NCBI GenBank assembly: GCA_035550655.1
Contig: DASZOU010000033.1
Span: forward strand, 248,001-312,000
Origin: DASZTV01 sp035550655
GTDB taxonomy: Bacteria; Actinomycetota; Actinomycetes; JAFAQI01
Direction of reading: 5' to 3'
Length of the DNA stretch: 64,000 bases
Position 1 is the stretch's first letter. Every line of letters starts with the position of its first letter. A program made the position numbers and the translations under genes. The notes beneath the pieces were generated by a model. The model did no database searches and had not been told where the DNA came from. It saw nothing but the letters and a program-made list of their open reading frames with translations. Below are positions 33,255-42,839 of this stretch, piece by piece.

Positions 33255-34604
33255 ATGACTGTGTCGGAACCGCGAGGTAACTTCGAGCTCGTGTTCGAGG
33301 AGCCTGCGTTCGACTTCGCGGACGCCTTTGCGGGGATCGGTGGATTCCATGCTGCGCTCAGCAGCCTAGGTGGCCGGTGCATCTGGGCATCCGAGATCGA
33401 TGAGACCGCGGCCCGGGTGTACGCCCGTAACTGGGGCATGATGCCCACCGGCGACATCCGGCCCCAGACCGAAGGCAAGAAGGTCTCCGTACCCGGCCAT
33501 GACATCTTCGCTGGCGGCTTTCCGTGCCAACCATTCTCGAAGAGCGGATTCCAGCGCGGGATGAGCGAAACGCGCGGCACCCTCTTCTGGAACATCCTGC
33601 GGGTGCTGGAAGATCGCCGGCCGGCGGTTGTAGTACTCGAGAACGTACGAAACCTGGCTGGGCCGCGACAACGCGAGACCTGGGAAACTATCGTGAGAAG
33701 CCTGCGAGACCTTGGGTACCGCGTCAGCAGCGAGCCATCGGTGTTCAGCCCGCATCTTCTTCCGCCCGAGGCAGGCGGAGCGCCTCAGGTCCGCGAACGC
33801 GTGTTCATTACGGGCACACACGTTGGGCGCAAGGTTGCCCGGCAAGCCGCAGATCTTCCGCCGTTGCTGACTCCGACGCCGTTGCCCGGCTGGAACCCGC
33901 TCGACTGGCGAATCGACGATTACCTTGACGATGACGAGACGATCTCGTCTTTGCACCGCTATGAGTTGTCTAACGACGAAGTCGCCATGATCGAGATCTG
34001 GAACGAGTTCATCGGTGTAGTCGATAGAGGCCGACCGCTGCCCGGCTTTCCTATCTGGGCCGACGCACTCACGTACCCGGCTGTTATCCCGGCGAACACT
34101 CCTGCCTGGAAGGCGAACTTCCTCAGAAAGAACGCTGACCTCTTCCGGCGCAACGAGAGAGCCATAACGCGCTGGTTCGACAAGCACGAGGGCCTACAGC
34201 ACCTCGCGCCGAGCCGCCGCAAACTCGAATGGCAAGCGCAGGACACCGAGCGAAACCTCTGGAACTGCGTGCTTCACTTCCGCCCTTCCGGCATACGCGC
34301 CAAGCGACCTACCTACTTACCTGCTCTGGTAGCGATCACCCAGACCAGCATCATTGGGCCGCGACGCCGCAGGATCACGCCGCGAGAGGCCGCCCGACTC
34401 CAGGGCCTGCCTGAGTGGTTCGACTTCAACGGGCAGCGCGAGGCAGAAAGTTACAAGCAGCTGGGCAACGGAGTGAACGTGGGAGTCGTTCAGCACGTGC
34501 TTCGCTCCCACGCCGAAAGAGATGCGAACGATCTGCCGGAGCACATCGTGTCCGCGCTTCTGAAGCCGCCGGTGGAACTGTCCAATCCAACCATGCGCGA
34601 CTAG
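33255..34604 (+). CDS. DNA (cytosine-5-)-methyltransferase
   Basis: 449 residues with the C5 methyltransferase motifs in order: motif I DAFAGIGGFHAAL; motif IV GGFPCQPFSKSG with catalytic Cys91; motif VI ENV (129-131); motif VIII QVRER (178-182); a target-recognition region of about 180 residues; motif IX RITPREAARLQGLPEWF; motif X QLGNGVNVGV. Protects host DNA from the neighbouring nuclease. The long target region and moderate GC set it apart from the flanking genes and suggest transfer. Confidence 0.94.
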   Translation: MTVSEPRGNFELVFEEPAFDFADAFAGIGGFHAALSSLGGRCIWASEIDETAARVYARNWGMMPTGDIRPQTEGKKVSVPGHDIFAGGFPCQPFSKSGFQRGMSETRGTLFWNILRVLEDRRPAVVVLENVRNLAGPRQRETWETIVRSLRDLGYRVSSEPSVFSPHLLPPEAGGAPQVRERVFITGTHVGRKVARQAADLPPLLTPTPLPGWNPLDWRIDDYLDDDETISSLHRYELSNDEVAMIEIWNEFIGVVDRGRPLPGFPIWADALTYPAVIPANTPAWKANFLRKNADLFRRNERAITRWFDKHEGLQHLAPSRRKLEWQAQDTERNLWNCVLHFRPSGIRAKRPTYLPALVAITQTSIIGPRRRRITPREAARLQGLPEWFDFNGQREAESYKQLGNGVNVGVVQHVLRSHAERDANDLPEHIVSALLKPPVELSNPTMRD

Positions 34605-34625
34605 GCGCGCCCGGCCCGCGCTTCG

Positions 34626-34631
34626 GATAAT
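34626..34631 (+). promoter_or_regulatory. -10-like GATAAT before the Vsr gene
   Basis: GATAAT lies 7 nt before ATG 34639 with no Shine-Dalgarno sequence nearby, suggesting a separate leaderless transcript for vsr starting at that ATG instead of ATG 34630. Confidence 0.35.
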
Positions 34632-34638
34632 GGAGTGC

Positions 34639-35079
34639 ATGCGCAAAGAGTGGGCGAGCACGAAAGAGGGAGCTCACCTCGCAGGACGCAAGAGATATGA
34701 CACTGAGCCGGAGATGCTGCTCCGACGAGCGCTACATGCGATGGGGTGCCGATACAGGACGCACGTCCGTCTCGCGCCAGCCTGTCGACCAGACATCCTG
34801 TTCCCCCGCGCGCGCGTGGCGGTCTTCGTCGATGGTGATTTTTGGCACGGCTGCCCGCGGCACGGCCGAGTTGCCTTCAGGGGCCCGAACGCGCAGCTAT
34901 GGGTTCAGAAACTCGCCCGGAACCGCGAACGCGACAGGGAGGCGTCCCGCGTGGCGGTTGAACTTGGATTCGAGGTGCTCCGGTTCTGGGAGTGCGACGT
35001 GCGCGAGGACCCGGACCGCGTCGCACAATCCGTTTTGGCGCTGCTGCACCCACGAGCACAAGCCGGGAATGCGAGTTAG
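34639..35079 (+). CDS. vsr: Very short patch repair endonuclease (Vsr)
   Basis: 146 residues. Vsr landmarks are AGRKRYDTEPEMLLRRALHA, RTHVRLAPACRPDILFPRAR, the catalytic VFVDGDFWHGCPRHG and FWECDVREDPDRV. Vsr nicks beside T:G mismatches made when 5-methylcytosine deaminates, so it guards the site methylated by the adjacent methyltransferase. The length is normal for the family. ATG 34630, three codons earlier, is an alternative start. Confidence 0.93.
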   Translation: MRKEWASTKEGAHLAGRKRYDTEPEMLLRRALHAMGCRYRTHVRLAPACRPDILFPRARVAVFVDGDFWHGCPRHGRVAFRGPNAQLWVQKLARNRERDREASRVAVELGFEVLRFWECDVREDPDRVAQSVLALLHPRAQAGNAS

Positions 35080-35118
35080 TCGTCTCGGCTCTCCTTACAG
35101 CACAACCGGCGAGGCAGG

Positions 35119-35838
35119 TCAGGGCGACAGGGTGCGGAGGTCCTGAAATAGGTTCCGACAATTGCCCATCGCTGTCGGATCAGCCGCCAGTTCGAAGTAC
35201 CGCACCGGAGGCTCGCCCGGCTTTAGACGAGCGGGGTCGAGCAGATGTGGCCCGTCGACCGTCAGGAAGGAGTACTCGGATAGCAACCGCGGGTCGCGGT
35301 CATGTGCCTCTGAGTCCAACAGCATCAAAGGATCCTGTCCGCTTTGCAGACTCGCGAGGCGCGCGAGCCGATCCAGGGGGCTTCCCACATAGTCCACGGC
35401 GCCGGGCCGGTCTAAGGCGACCGCGAGCCCATAAGTAACGGCGCACCGCGTCTCAAGGTTCGGCCCAGACGACGCTCGCGGCACGGACCACAAGTTGGAA
35501 AGGGAAGCCAAGACACAGGCTGTCTCTAGTAGGGCCCTCAGGTCATCCGACCGCACCAGGACTGCGTCGCCTAATTCCTTGAACACCTCCACTCCCGAGT
35601 ACACGCCAAGGATCCGGCGAGCAGTGCCGACGAATGCCTCGAGCCGAATGTACGCGTTTCGATCACCTGTCGCGATCCGGTACCCGGCGCTTCCCCGGAG
35701 GTCCCACATCGCCCAGAACGACGTGACCCGACGCCCGCGCTCGTACCGTCGCTCGTGGTCAACAATCGCGGCTTCAGACAACGCCAACTGGTGCGCAACG
35801 ATCGCGGATACGGGCGCGTGGGCGAGCGGACTCGTCAC
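35119..35838 (-). CDS. Class III nucleotidyl-cyclase-like protein
   Basis: 239 residues. The central region fits a class III cyclase homology domain. First metal-site segment: MWDLRGSAGY with Asp46. Second: EVFKELGDAVLV with Asp91. Late segment: YVGSPLDRLARLASL, where cyclases have GxxVNxAARL, so the transition-state Asn is replaced by Asp while the Arg remains. No membrane or sensor domain. GTG 35838 overlaps the upstream stop by one base (TAGTG), so it is translationally coupled to the dGTPase-like gene. Stand-alone cyclases in defence islands (Pycsar type) make cyclic nucleotides on infection; whether this one is active is unknown. Confidence 0.68.
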   Translation of the reverse strand: MTSPLAHAPVSAIVAHQLALSEAAIVDHERRYERGRRVTSFWAMWDLRGSAGYRIATGDRNAYIRLEAFVGTARRILGVYSGVEVFKELGDAVLVRSDDLRALLETACVLASLSNLWSVPRASSGPNLETRCAVTYGLAVALDRPGAVDYVGSPLDRLARLASLQSGQDPLMLLDSEAHDRDPRLLSEYSFLTVDGPHLLDPARLKPGEPPVRYFELAADPTAMGNCRNLFQDLRTLSP

Positions 35839-37295
35839 TAGAGAGCTTCCAGTCCGATGAAGTCGTATACGTCGCGATCACTCATGAGGCTGAACGCGTC
35901 GACACACGCCTGCACTCGGTGGGTCGCGTCGTTTGCCGCAAGCTTCAATGCGCGCTCCAGTTCGCTAGGAGGCCACATCTCGATCTTTCCGCGCCGCTCG
36001 ATTACCTCAACCAATGCCTCGGCCTGCGACTCGTAGAGCAGGTCCAAGATCGTTCGACTGATTACTTCGAGGGTGTGATTCCGAAGCCGGATCCGGTCAT
36101 CACTAAAGACGCGAGCGCTCAAGAACTCCTTCATCAGTCTCAGGATTCGCGCAGCGTGACCACTCAATGCCACCAACGGTTCGGTCTCGTTGATGGGTCC
36201 GACGTCACTGGCCTGGAACCTCTCAGCACTGGTTCTGACGAGATCGTCGATAAAGTAGGTATATAGACCGCCCGCATTGCCGACCGGCTGAAGAGCCCGG
36301 TGAAGGGCATCGGGAAGTTGCTCACTATCCAACTCGAGCGCGAGCAGACCGAACACGGAGTTTCGCTCGCCGGCCAGAGAAGCGGCCGTGTTGGCCTCGT
36401 TGAGGTTTTCGATGACCCACGTAATGTCGTCGGCGTAACGGACAACGACCGCTTCGTGCGTCAAATGCTCCTCCGTCAAGCGCAGTTGCGACGGCCCACC
36501 TTCGGCCAGGACGGTGATGCGGTGTCGAAACGTATTTGCGTCGGGCGTGGCTTCGAGCGAGTGACGCCATACGCCATACATCGTCTGGGGCGTGTACGCC
36601 GGCTTGGCGCGAAGCAGAAACGGGTTCGTTGACAAAAGCCAGTAGGACTGCTGGCCACTCGAATATGCCGGCAGCGCGGCGCTTCCCGCAGCCCAAGGCA
36701 GGTACCTTGCCACGCTGCCCCGAACCTCGCCGGCTCGAAGTGCCGTAATCCACTTGGGCAAAGTGATTGAGCCATCTTCGGCGACATCCAGGAGTGCCTC
36801 TTGGTAGGTCTCCGTCTTAGGTTCACTGCGCGCCGTCGCGTCATCGACTTCCCGCAACCGTTCGCAGATCCAGTCATCCACCGTCTTCTTCGCGACATGC
36901 AGAAAGGCGACCCCGCCGACCTTGCTCCCAAAAGCAATCGCCTCCGCTAGGTCCGAGTTGAGGCCCAGGCGCCTGCCCACGCTTCGGGCAACTTGCGCGA
37001 CCCGCAGAGTGTGCGTTGTGTAGTCACGACTGACGCGCTGACGCTTGTGGAACAGGGTGTGGTGCTTATCGGCTTGGCGCCGCAACTCATCGCTATACAG
37101 GATTCGATCACGTTCAAGCATCAGGGGCGTTCGTCCAGAAAGGCGCGCCTTACCATCTCCGGTTGCCCACTGGTCCTCGAACGACTTGATCGCGTCGGTA
37201 CCGTCTGTCAGCAGCATGAGATCGGTCGACTTGAATGCGAAGGCGCCCAAGCCCTGCTCGATTTCGCCGACGTGGGCGCGATATGTCTCGTGCAT
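35838..37295 (-). CDS. dGTPase-like protein with destroyed HD motif
   Basis: 485 residues. Residues about 60-135 follow the dGTP triphosphohydrolase pattern: RDRILYSDELRRQADKHH, SRDYTTHTLRVAQVARSVG (His95), LGLNSDLAEAIAF. The metal-binding HDLGH segment of true dGTPases reads SKVGG (Ser124-Lys125), so the HD pair and the next His are lost. A later VVRYADDITWVIENLNEA matches the distal Asp region. Hydrolysis by the usual mechanism is therefore unlikely; nucleotide sensing or a structural role is possible. ATG 37295 has GGAGG upstream. First gene of a two-gene unit with the cyclase-like protein. Confidence 0.72.
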   Translation of the reverse strand: MHETYRAHVGEIEQGLGAFAFKSTDLMLLTDGTDAIKSFEDQWATGDGKARLSGRTPLMLERDRILYSDELRRQADKHHTLFHKRQRVSRDYTTHTLRVAQVARSVGRRLGLNSDLAEAIAFGSKVGGVAFLHVAKKTVDDWICERLREVDDATARSEPKTETYQEALLDVAEDGSITLPKWITALRAGEVRGSVARYLPWAAGSAALPAYSSGQQSYWLLSTNPFLLRAKPAYTPQTMYGVWRHSLEATPDANTFRHRITVLAEGGPSQLRLTEEHLTHEAVVVRYADDITWVIENLNEANTAASLAGERNSVFGLLALELDSEQLPDALHRALQPVGNAGGLYTYFIDDLVRTSAERFQASDVGPINETEPLVALSGHAARILRLMKEFLSARVFSDDRIRLRNHTLEVISRTILDLLYESQAEALVEVIERRGKIEMWPPSELERALKLAANDATHRVQACVDAFSLMSDRDVYDFIGLEAL

Positions 37296-37674
37296 AAGTG
37301 TCCTCCGGCGTACTGCAGACCACGAGTATGCGCGGTAACGACCCGCTTCGCTTGTATCCGCTGCCGCGGGCAGCAGTTATACGCTCCTGCCGTCTGTTCC
37401 GACCAACACCCGCGCGGACAAAGGTGGCCACCCTCTTTCAGGAATGGAGCGTGGGTCTGACTGGCCGCAGTGAGCCGACAGCATTCGTAGGTATTGTGCA
37501 GATCGCGTTCCCGGGAGGTGGACCACGGACGATTACAAGGGTGAACTGGTCGATGCGTCGGAGGACGCCGAGGAAGCGCTCTGGGACGAAGCCGATACCG
37601 TCGAGGTCGAATCGGCTGGCGCCGAGAGCGACGCCGACATTTTCAACGCCGCCGACCTCAATTTCTCAGACGTC
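37296..37674. other. Divergent promoter region plus probable unassigned N-terminus of the DUF262 gene
   Basis: 379 bp. Plus-strand TATTGT (37492-37497) fits a -10 box and GGGAGGTG (37513-37520) a ribosome site. The DUF262 frame is open from 37474 and reads an acidic sequence (DDYKGELVDASEDAEEALW) typical of such N-termini, but it has no ATG, GTG or TTG before 37675. ACG 37525, CTG 37546 or a one-base frameshift near 37526 could explain this. Nothing else is seen here. Confidence 0.5.
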
Positions 37675-38766
37675 GTGCTCTCGCCAAGCGACTGGACAGT
37701 CGATACGATCCTGAGCCAACTCACCACCGACCGCTTCGATTTGGACCCCGAGTTCCAGAGGCGCTCAGCCTGGACCGGGCCTCGCAAGTCTAAGTTTGTT
37801 GAGTCCTTGATGGTAGGTCTACCAATCCCACAACTCGTGTTCGCCGAGCAAGACCCTGACGATCCGAAGTACATCGTGATCGATGGAAAGCAACGCCTTC
37901 TGTCTCTCTCAGCGTTCTTCGACCGAGAGAATCCGTTGCGCCTCACGGGGCTCAGTGTCCTGCCGCAACTCAATGGCCTGACACGATCAGAGATTGAGGA
38001 CGACCCTGCCTACGGAAAGTTCGTGCGGCGGCTTCGCAACCGCACCATTCGCACCGTGATCATCCGCAGCTGGCCGAACGACGACTTCCTCCATCTCGTG
38101 TTTCACAGGTTGAATCACCAGACGCTTTCGCTGTCTGCTCAAGAACTCAGGCAAGCGCTCACACCAGGCCCCTTCATGACCTTCGCGGATGCGTTTGCCG
38201 CCGACAGTTCGGCGATCAATGGGCTACTTGGGGTCGAGAAGCCCGACTTCCGGATGCGTGATGTCGAACTGTTGGTGCGCTACTTCGCGCTGAAGAACCG
38301 AGTGACTGAGTACCGCGGAAACCTCAAGCGCTTCCTCGACGAAAGTTGTGCCCTCTTCAATGCTCAATGGGCGGAACGCGAGGGCGAGTTCAAAGCACTC
38401 GCTCGCTCCTGCGAGGATGCCATCCAAGCAACGATTCAGATCTTCGGTGAGCACGCGTTCCGCCGGTTCGACTCCACGCGACACGACTGGGAATCCCGCT
38501 TCAACCGCGCGGTCTTTGACGTCATGACTTACTACTTCAGCGACAGCCACGTGGCGATGGCCGCGGCGGCGCGCTCACCCGACGTGCTTGACGCGTATAT
38601 CGATTTGAGCAGTAGCGATCAAAAGTTTGCCGACGCCCTCAGGGTCACAACAAAGACAACCGAGGCGACCGGCTGGCGCCTAGAAGCGTGGGGCAACCGT
38701 TTGCGGGGCCTTGGAATCGCGGTCAGTGTCGCCCGATACGAGGCCCCAGCCATCGTTCTCGACTAG
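37675..38766 (+). CDS. DUF262 domain protein (GmrSD N-domain-like)
   Basis: 363 residues from GTG 37675, although the real N-terminus probably lies upstream. DUF262 motifs are FDLDPEFQRRSAWTGPRKSK, SLMVGLPIPQLVFAEQ and VIDGKQRLLSLSAFF (DGxQR, ParB/Srx-like NTPase/nuclease signature), then FHRLNHQTLSLSAQELRQAL. DUF262 occurs in GmrSD-type restriction enzymes against modified phage DNA and in two-gene defence pairs. A HEPN-like gene follows after 7 nt on the same strand. No DUF1524 HNH domain is fused here. Confidence 0.82.
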   Translation: MLSPSDWTVDTILSQLTTDRFDLDPEFQRRSAWTGPRKSKFVESLMVGLPIPQLVFAEQDPDDPKYIVIDGKQRLLSLSAFFDRENPLRLTGLSVLPQLNGLTRSEIEDDPAYGKFVRRLRNRTIRTVIIRSWPNDDFLHLVFHRLNHQTLSLSAQELRQALTPGPFMTFADAFAADSSAINGLLGVEKPDFRMRDVELLVRYFALKNRVTEYRGNLKRFLDESCALFNAQWAEREGEFKALARSCEDAIQATIQIFGEHAFRRFDSTRHDWESRFNRAVFDVMTYYFSDSHVAMAAAARSPDVLDAYIDLSSSDQKFADALRVTTKTTEATGWRLEAWGNRLRGLGIAVSVARYEAPAIVLD

Positions 38767-38773
38767 CGGGGCC

Positions 38774-39391
38774 ATGAGAACGACGGACTTTGCGAGACTG
38801 ACCCAACGCCTCGCGGCGCTGGATCGAAACCTCCTGCTTCCGCAGGATCTACCGCTCGGAAACTACTCCAAAGCCGAGTCCGACGCCATGCTCGGTTATC
38901 GCCTGCTCGCGCACGCGGAGATCGAGGGCTACTTAGAGGCACTGGCCGAGAACGCCGCTCAGCGAGTACTAGCCATTCTTCGCAGCAGACCGCTGCAGCA
39001 GCGCGCTGAGGAGGAGATCATCGGGCACGTCGCGAAGAGTTCTTACCCACCTCGGTCCGTACAGCCACCGCCTGCGAAGGCCCCGAGCGAAATCATTCGC
39101 CAAGAGATGTCACAGTTGGTGAACATCATCAACGGAAACAATGGCGTGACCGAGAAGGACGTTCTCAAGATGTTCTTGCCACTTGGCATCCCGTTGGCTT
39201 GGTTCGACGCCACCTGGCTGCGTCTCATGACGACGTTTGCTGAAGCACGCGGTGACATCGCCCACAACGGATGGGCAAACGCGACTACTACCCAGTTGCC
39301 TCCGAGCCAAGAACGGGCCGTGGTTCGAGCATTGCTGCCAGGTCTCAATCGGTTGACGCGGCGTGTTGGTGGACTGACTCGACGCCTCTAG
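38774..39391 (+). CDS. HEPN-type partner of the DUF262 protein
   Basis: 205 residues, alpha-helical. Near the C-terminus ARGDIAHNGW contains the RxxxxH motif of HEPN ribonucleases. The remainder (LGYRLLAHAEIEGYLEALAE) fits the helical MAE_28990-like HEPN proteins that accompany DUF262 genes. ATG 38774 was chosen 7 nt after the DUF262 stop. Together they may form a toxin-antitoxin or abortive-infection pair. The family match is by motif and context only. Confidence 0.62.
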   Translation: MRTTDFARLTQRLAALDRNLLLPQDLPLGNYSKAESDAMLGYRLLAHAEIEGYLEALAENAAQRVLAILRSRPLQQRAEEEIIGHVAKSSYPPRSVQPPPAKAPSEIIRQEMSQLVNIINGNNGVTEKDVLKMFLPLGIPLAWFDATWLRLMTTFAEARGDIAHNGWANATTTQLPPSQERAVVRALLPGLNRLTRRVGGLTRRL

Positions 39392-39484
39392 CAAGCACTG
39401 CACGCGAAAATTTACGGACCTGCGACCGCCTAAGGAACCCGGCGGAGTGCAAGCATTCGCACCATTGTCTGAGAGGCGGCCCTG

Positions 39485-40039
39485 GTGATTGATCTTCTCG
39501 TGGCTGGCGGCACCGTCGTCGACGGCACCGGATCCGCGCCGTACACAGCTGACGTCGCCATCACCGAGGGCCGGATCGTTGAGATCGGATCGATCGGCGG
39601 CTCCGCCGCTCGGGAGCGCATCGACGCCGACGGCGCGCTGGTCACGCCGGGCTGGGTCGACGTCCACACCCACTACGACGGCCAGGTGACGTGGGACGAC
39701 GCGCTCGAGCCGTCGGCTTCCAACGGCGTCACCACCCTGGTCATGGGCAACTGCGGTGTCGGGTTCGCGCCGGTCCGCCCGACCGACCACGCCGCGCTGA
39801 TCGACCTGATGGAAGGCGTCGAGGACATCCCTGGCTCGGCGCTGTCGACCGGCATGTCGTGGGGGCAGTGGGAGACCTTCGAGGAGTACCTGGACCTGCT
39901 CGACCAACGTCAGTACGCCGTCGACATCGCCGCGCAGATCGCGCACGGCGCGGTCCGCTTCTACGTGATGGGTGAGCGTGGCGCGGCGAACGAGGACGCG
40001 ACCGAGGACGACCTCAAAGAGATGCTCCAAGCCGCCTAA
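39485..40039 (+). pseudogene. Truncated copy of N-acyl-D-amino-acid deacylase
   Basis: The first 540 nt (39485-40024) align without gaps to 43538-44077, the start of the full 584-residue deacylase, with about nine amino-acid changes in 180. After GAGATG the homology stops abruptly and five unrelated codons lead to TAA. The metal-site start VDVHTHYDGQ is retained, but two thirds of the barrel is missing, so it cannot be an active enzyme. Upstream sequences of the two copies are unrelated. It marks the right border of the lower-GC island. Confidence 0.9.
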
Positions 40040-40109
40040 GCGCGCTACCCGCACAATCCGCGGTTCGAGCCGCGGCCGCAGCGTCACGCTGCTGCGTTCA
40101 CCATCGGAC

Positions 40110-40138
40110 TTGACTCTGACGTGACGATTCCGGATACT
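40110..40138 (+). promoter_or_regulatory. padR-gene promoter (TTGACT-N17-GATACT)
   Basis: TTGACT at 40110-40115 and GATACT at 40133-40138 with a 17-bp spacer. The -10 is embedded in the operator-like palindrome at 40128-40157. Confidence 0.65.
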
Positions 40139-40157
40139 CGATTCAGAGTATTCGGAA
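40128..40157. promoter_or_regulatory. Probable PadR operator palindrome
   Basis: TTCCG-N-ATACTC-N6-GAGTAT-N-CGGAA is a near-perfect 30-bp inverted repeat just upstream of the PadR-type gene. It overlaps the -10 box, which fits autorepression. The ATAC/GTAT half-sites resemble operators of PadR-family repressors. Confidence 0.72.
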
Positions 40158-40163
40158 GGTGAG

Positions 40164-40856
40164 ATGGCAACCAGACGTCGGGTGTCCAACCCGCTGGCCC
40201 TCGCCGTACTCGGCTGCCTTGCGGAACGCCCGATGCACCCCTACGAGATCTCCACCACGCTGCGCAGCCGCGGTAAGGAACAGAGCATCAAGCTCAACTA
40301 CGGCTCGCTGTACTCGGTGGTCGAGTCGCTCGTGAAGCATGGGCTAATCCGCCCCCAGGCCACCACCCGCGAAGGCCGCCGCCCGGAGCGCACGGTCTAC
40401 GAGATCACCGAGGCGGGGACGTCGGAGTTCGAGGAGTGGCTCGCCGAGCTGCTGTCGACCCCGGTCCGCGACTTCACCTCTCTCGAGGCCGCGCTGTCGC
40501 TGATGCCGGGCCTGCCGCCGGATGAGGTCGCCCGGCTGCTGGAGGACCGGGCGGTACGGCTGCGGATCGAGCTCGGCGCCCTCGACGCCGGTCAGCAGGT
40601 CAGCGACGAGATGGGCCTGCCGGAGCTGTTCACGATCGAAAGCCGCTACCGCCACGCGATCCTGTCCGCCGAGCTGGACTTTGTCGTCGACCTCGCCAAA
40701 CGGATCCGCTCCTCCAAGCTCGGCGGGACCAAGCTGTGGCGGCGCATCCACGAGCTTCGCGCGTCCGGCATGAGCTTCGAGGAGATCACCGCCGACCCGG
40801 TCCGCCATCTCGGGGAGGAGGCGCGCGTCCTGGCCCCGCCGACAGCAGAGCAATAG
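40164..40856 (+). CDS. PadR-family transcriptional regulator
   Basis: 230 residues. N-terminal winged helix (LALAVLGCLAERPMHPYEIS, NYGSLYSVVESLVKHGLIRP, GRRPERTVYEITEAG) and C-terminal helical dimerisation domain. PadR proteins repress efflux or catabolic genes until a ligand binds. GGAAGGTGAG precedes ATG 40164. It likely controls itself through the upstream palindrome, and possibly the downstream ABC exporter genes, which begin 127 bp later after a terminator-like hairpin. Confidence 0.92.
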   Translation: MATRRRVSNPLALAVLGCLAERPMHPYEISTTLRSRGKEQSIKLNYGSLYSVVESLVKHGLIRPQATTREGRRPERTVYEITEAGTSEFEEWLAELLSTPVRDFTSLEAALSLMPGLPPDEVARLLEDRAVRLRIELGALDAGQQVSDEMGLPELFTIESRYRHAILSAELDFVVDLAKRIRSSKLGGTKLWRRIHELRASGMSFEEITADPVRHLGEEARVLAPPTAEQ

Positions 40857-40864
40857 ATGAGGAA

Positions 40865-40894
40865 CCCCGGCCGGTGCGCTAACACCGGCCGGGG
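40865..40894 (+). terminator. Hairpin after the PadR gene
   Basis: A perfect 12-bp stem, CCCCGGCCGGTG and its complement with a 6-nt loop, starts 9 nt after the padR stop. There is no T-tract, as is usual in Actinobacteria. It would separate padR from the exporter genes or attenuate read-through. Confidence 0.65.
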
Positions 40895-40982
40895 CCTGAA
40901 CCCGAGCCGGCCGCGAGGCCCGCCCGAGCCGCACTCGACACGATAGGGCTCGCGACACCGGCTCCTCCCAATAAGGAGTCGC

Positions 40983-41959
<977 letters not shown>

Positions 41960-41963
<4 letters not shown>

Positions 41964-42808
41964 GCGCCGCCGTCCCCACCATCTCCCCCGCCGCTTCCGG
42001 TTACGGGATGCGGCCGCGCCGGCCCGCCGGACTCGCCACGCAGTCGATGCTGCTGACCGGCCGCGCCCTGCGGGCGTTGCAACGCAATCCCGCGGTGCTC
42101 GCGTTCACCCTCATCCAGCCGGTGATCTGGCTACTGCTGTTCGGGCAGCTGTTCCGTTCGGTGGTGCACCTGCCCGGGTTCCACGCCGTCGCCGGCTCGT
42201 CGTACCTGGCGTTCCTCACCCCCGGCGTCATCGTGATGACCGCACTGTTCTCCAGCGGCTGGGCCGGCACCGCCTACATCGAGGACATGAACCTCGGGGT
42301 GATGGACCGGCTCCTCGCCTCGCCGGCCCGGCGTACGGCGATGGTCGTCGCGAACCTCGGCTACCAGGCCGTCACCACCACGGTGCAGACGCTGATCGTG
42401 TTCGCCATCGCGTACGCCGCCGGGGCGCGGTTCCCCTCGCCGGGCACCGGGATCCCGGTGACCGTTGTCGCGGCGGTGCTGGTCGCGGTGATCATCGCGG
42501 CGTTCTCCGACGCGATCGCGTTACTGGTCCGCCAGCAGGAGGCGCTGATCGGGATCAGCCAGTTCGTCGTGCTCCCGCTGCAGTTCCTGTCCGGCGCGAT
42601 CATGGACCTGCACCTCGCGCCGGCGTGGATCCGTGACGTCGCGCGGTTCAACTTCGTGGACTGGGCGGTCGTCGCCTCACGCGACGCCCTGTCCGCCTCC
42701 GTAGCGTGGGAGACGGTGCTGTGGCGGCTCGGGCTGCTCACCGGTCTCGCGGTGGTGATGGCGGTGCTGGCCACCCGCGCGTTCCGCGCCTACCAGCGCC
42801 ACCTGTAG
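41960..42808 (+). CDS. ABC-2 type exporter permease (DrrB-like)
   Basis: 282 residues with six membrane segments of ABC-2 type: LAFTLIQPVIWLLLFGQLF, SSYLAFLTPGVIVMTALFSS, AVTTTVQTLIVFAIAYAAGA, VVAAVLVAVIIAAFSDAIAL, and two at the C-terminus. The EDMNLGVMDRLLASPARRTA loop is typical of DrrB proteins. Translationally coupled to the ATPase; the pair is probably under PadR control. Confidence 0.92.
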
Positions 42809-42812
42809 CTCC

Positions 42813-42839
42813 GGCCGCCTCTCCGCGAGTCAGGCGGCC
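42813..42839. terminator. Inverted repeat between convergent permease and Doc genes
   Basis: GGCCGCCT at 42813-42820 and AGGCGGCC at 42832-42839 form an 8-bp stem with an 11-nt loop. It lies between the permease stop (42808) and the Doc stop (42839-42841), a good place for a bidirectional terminator. Confidence 0.55.

Noticed and set aside
35119..37295. Classical Pycsar system
   Set aside because: No TIR or two-helix membrane effector lies next to the cyclase-like gene, and its Asn position is altered. The partner is dGTPase-like, so the known label does not fit.
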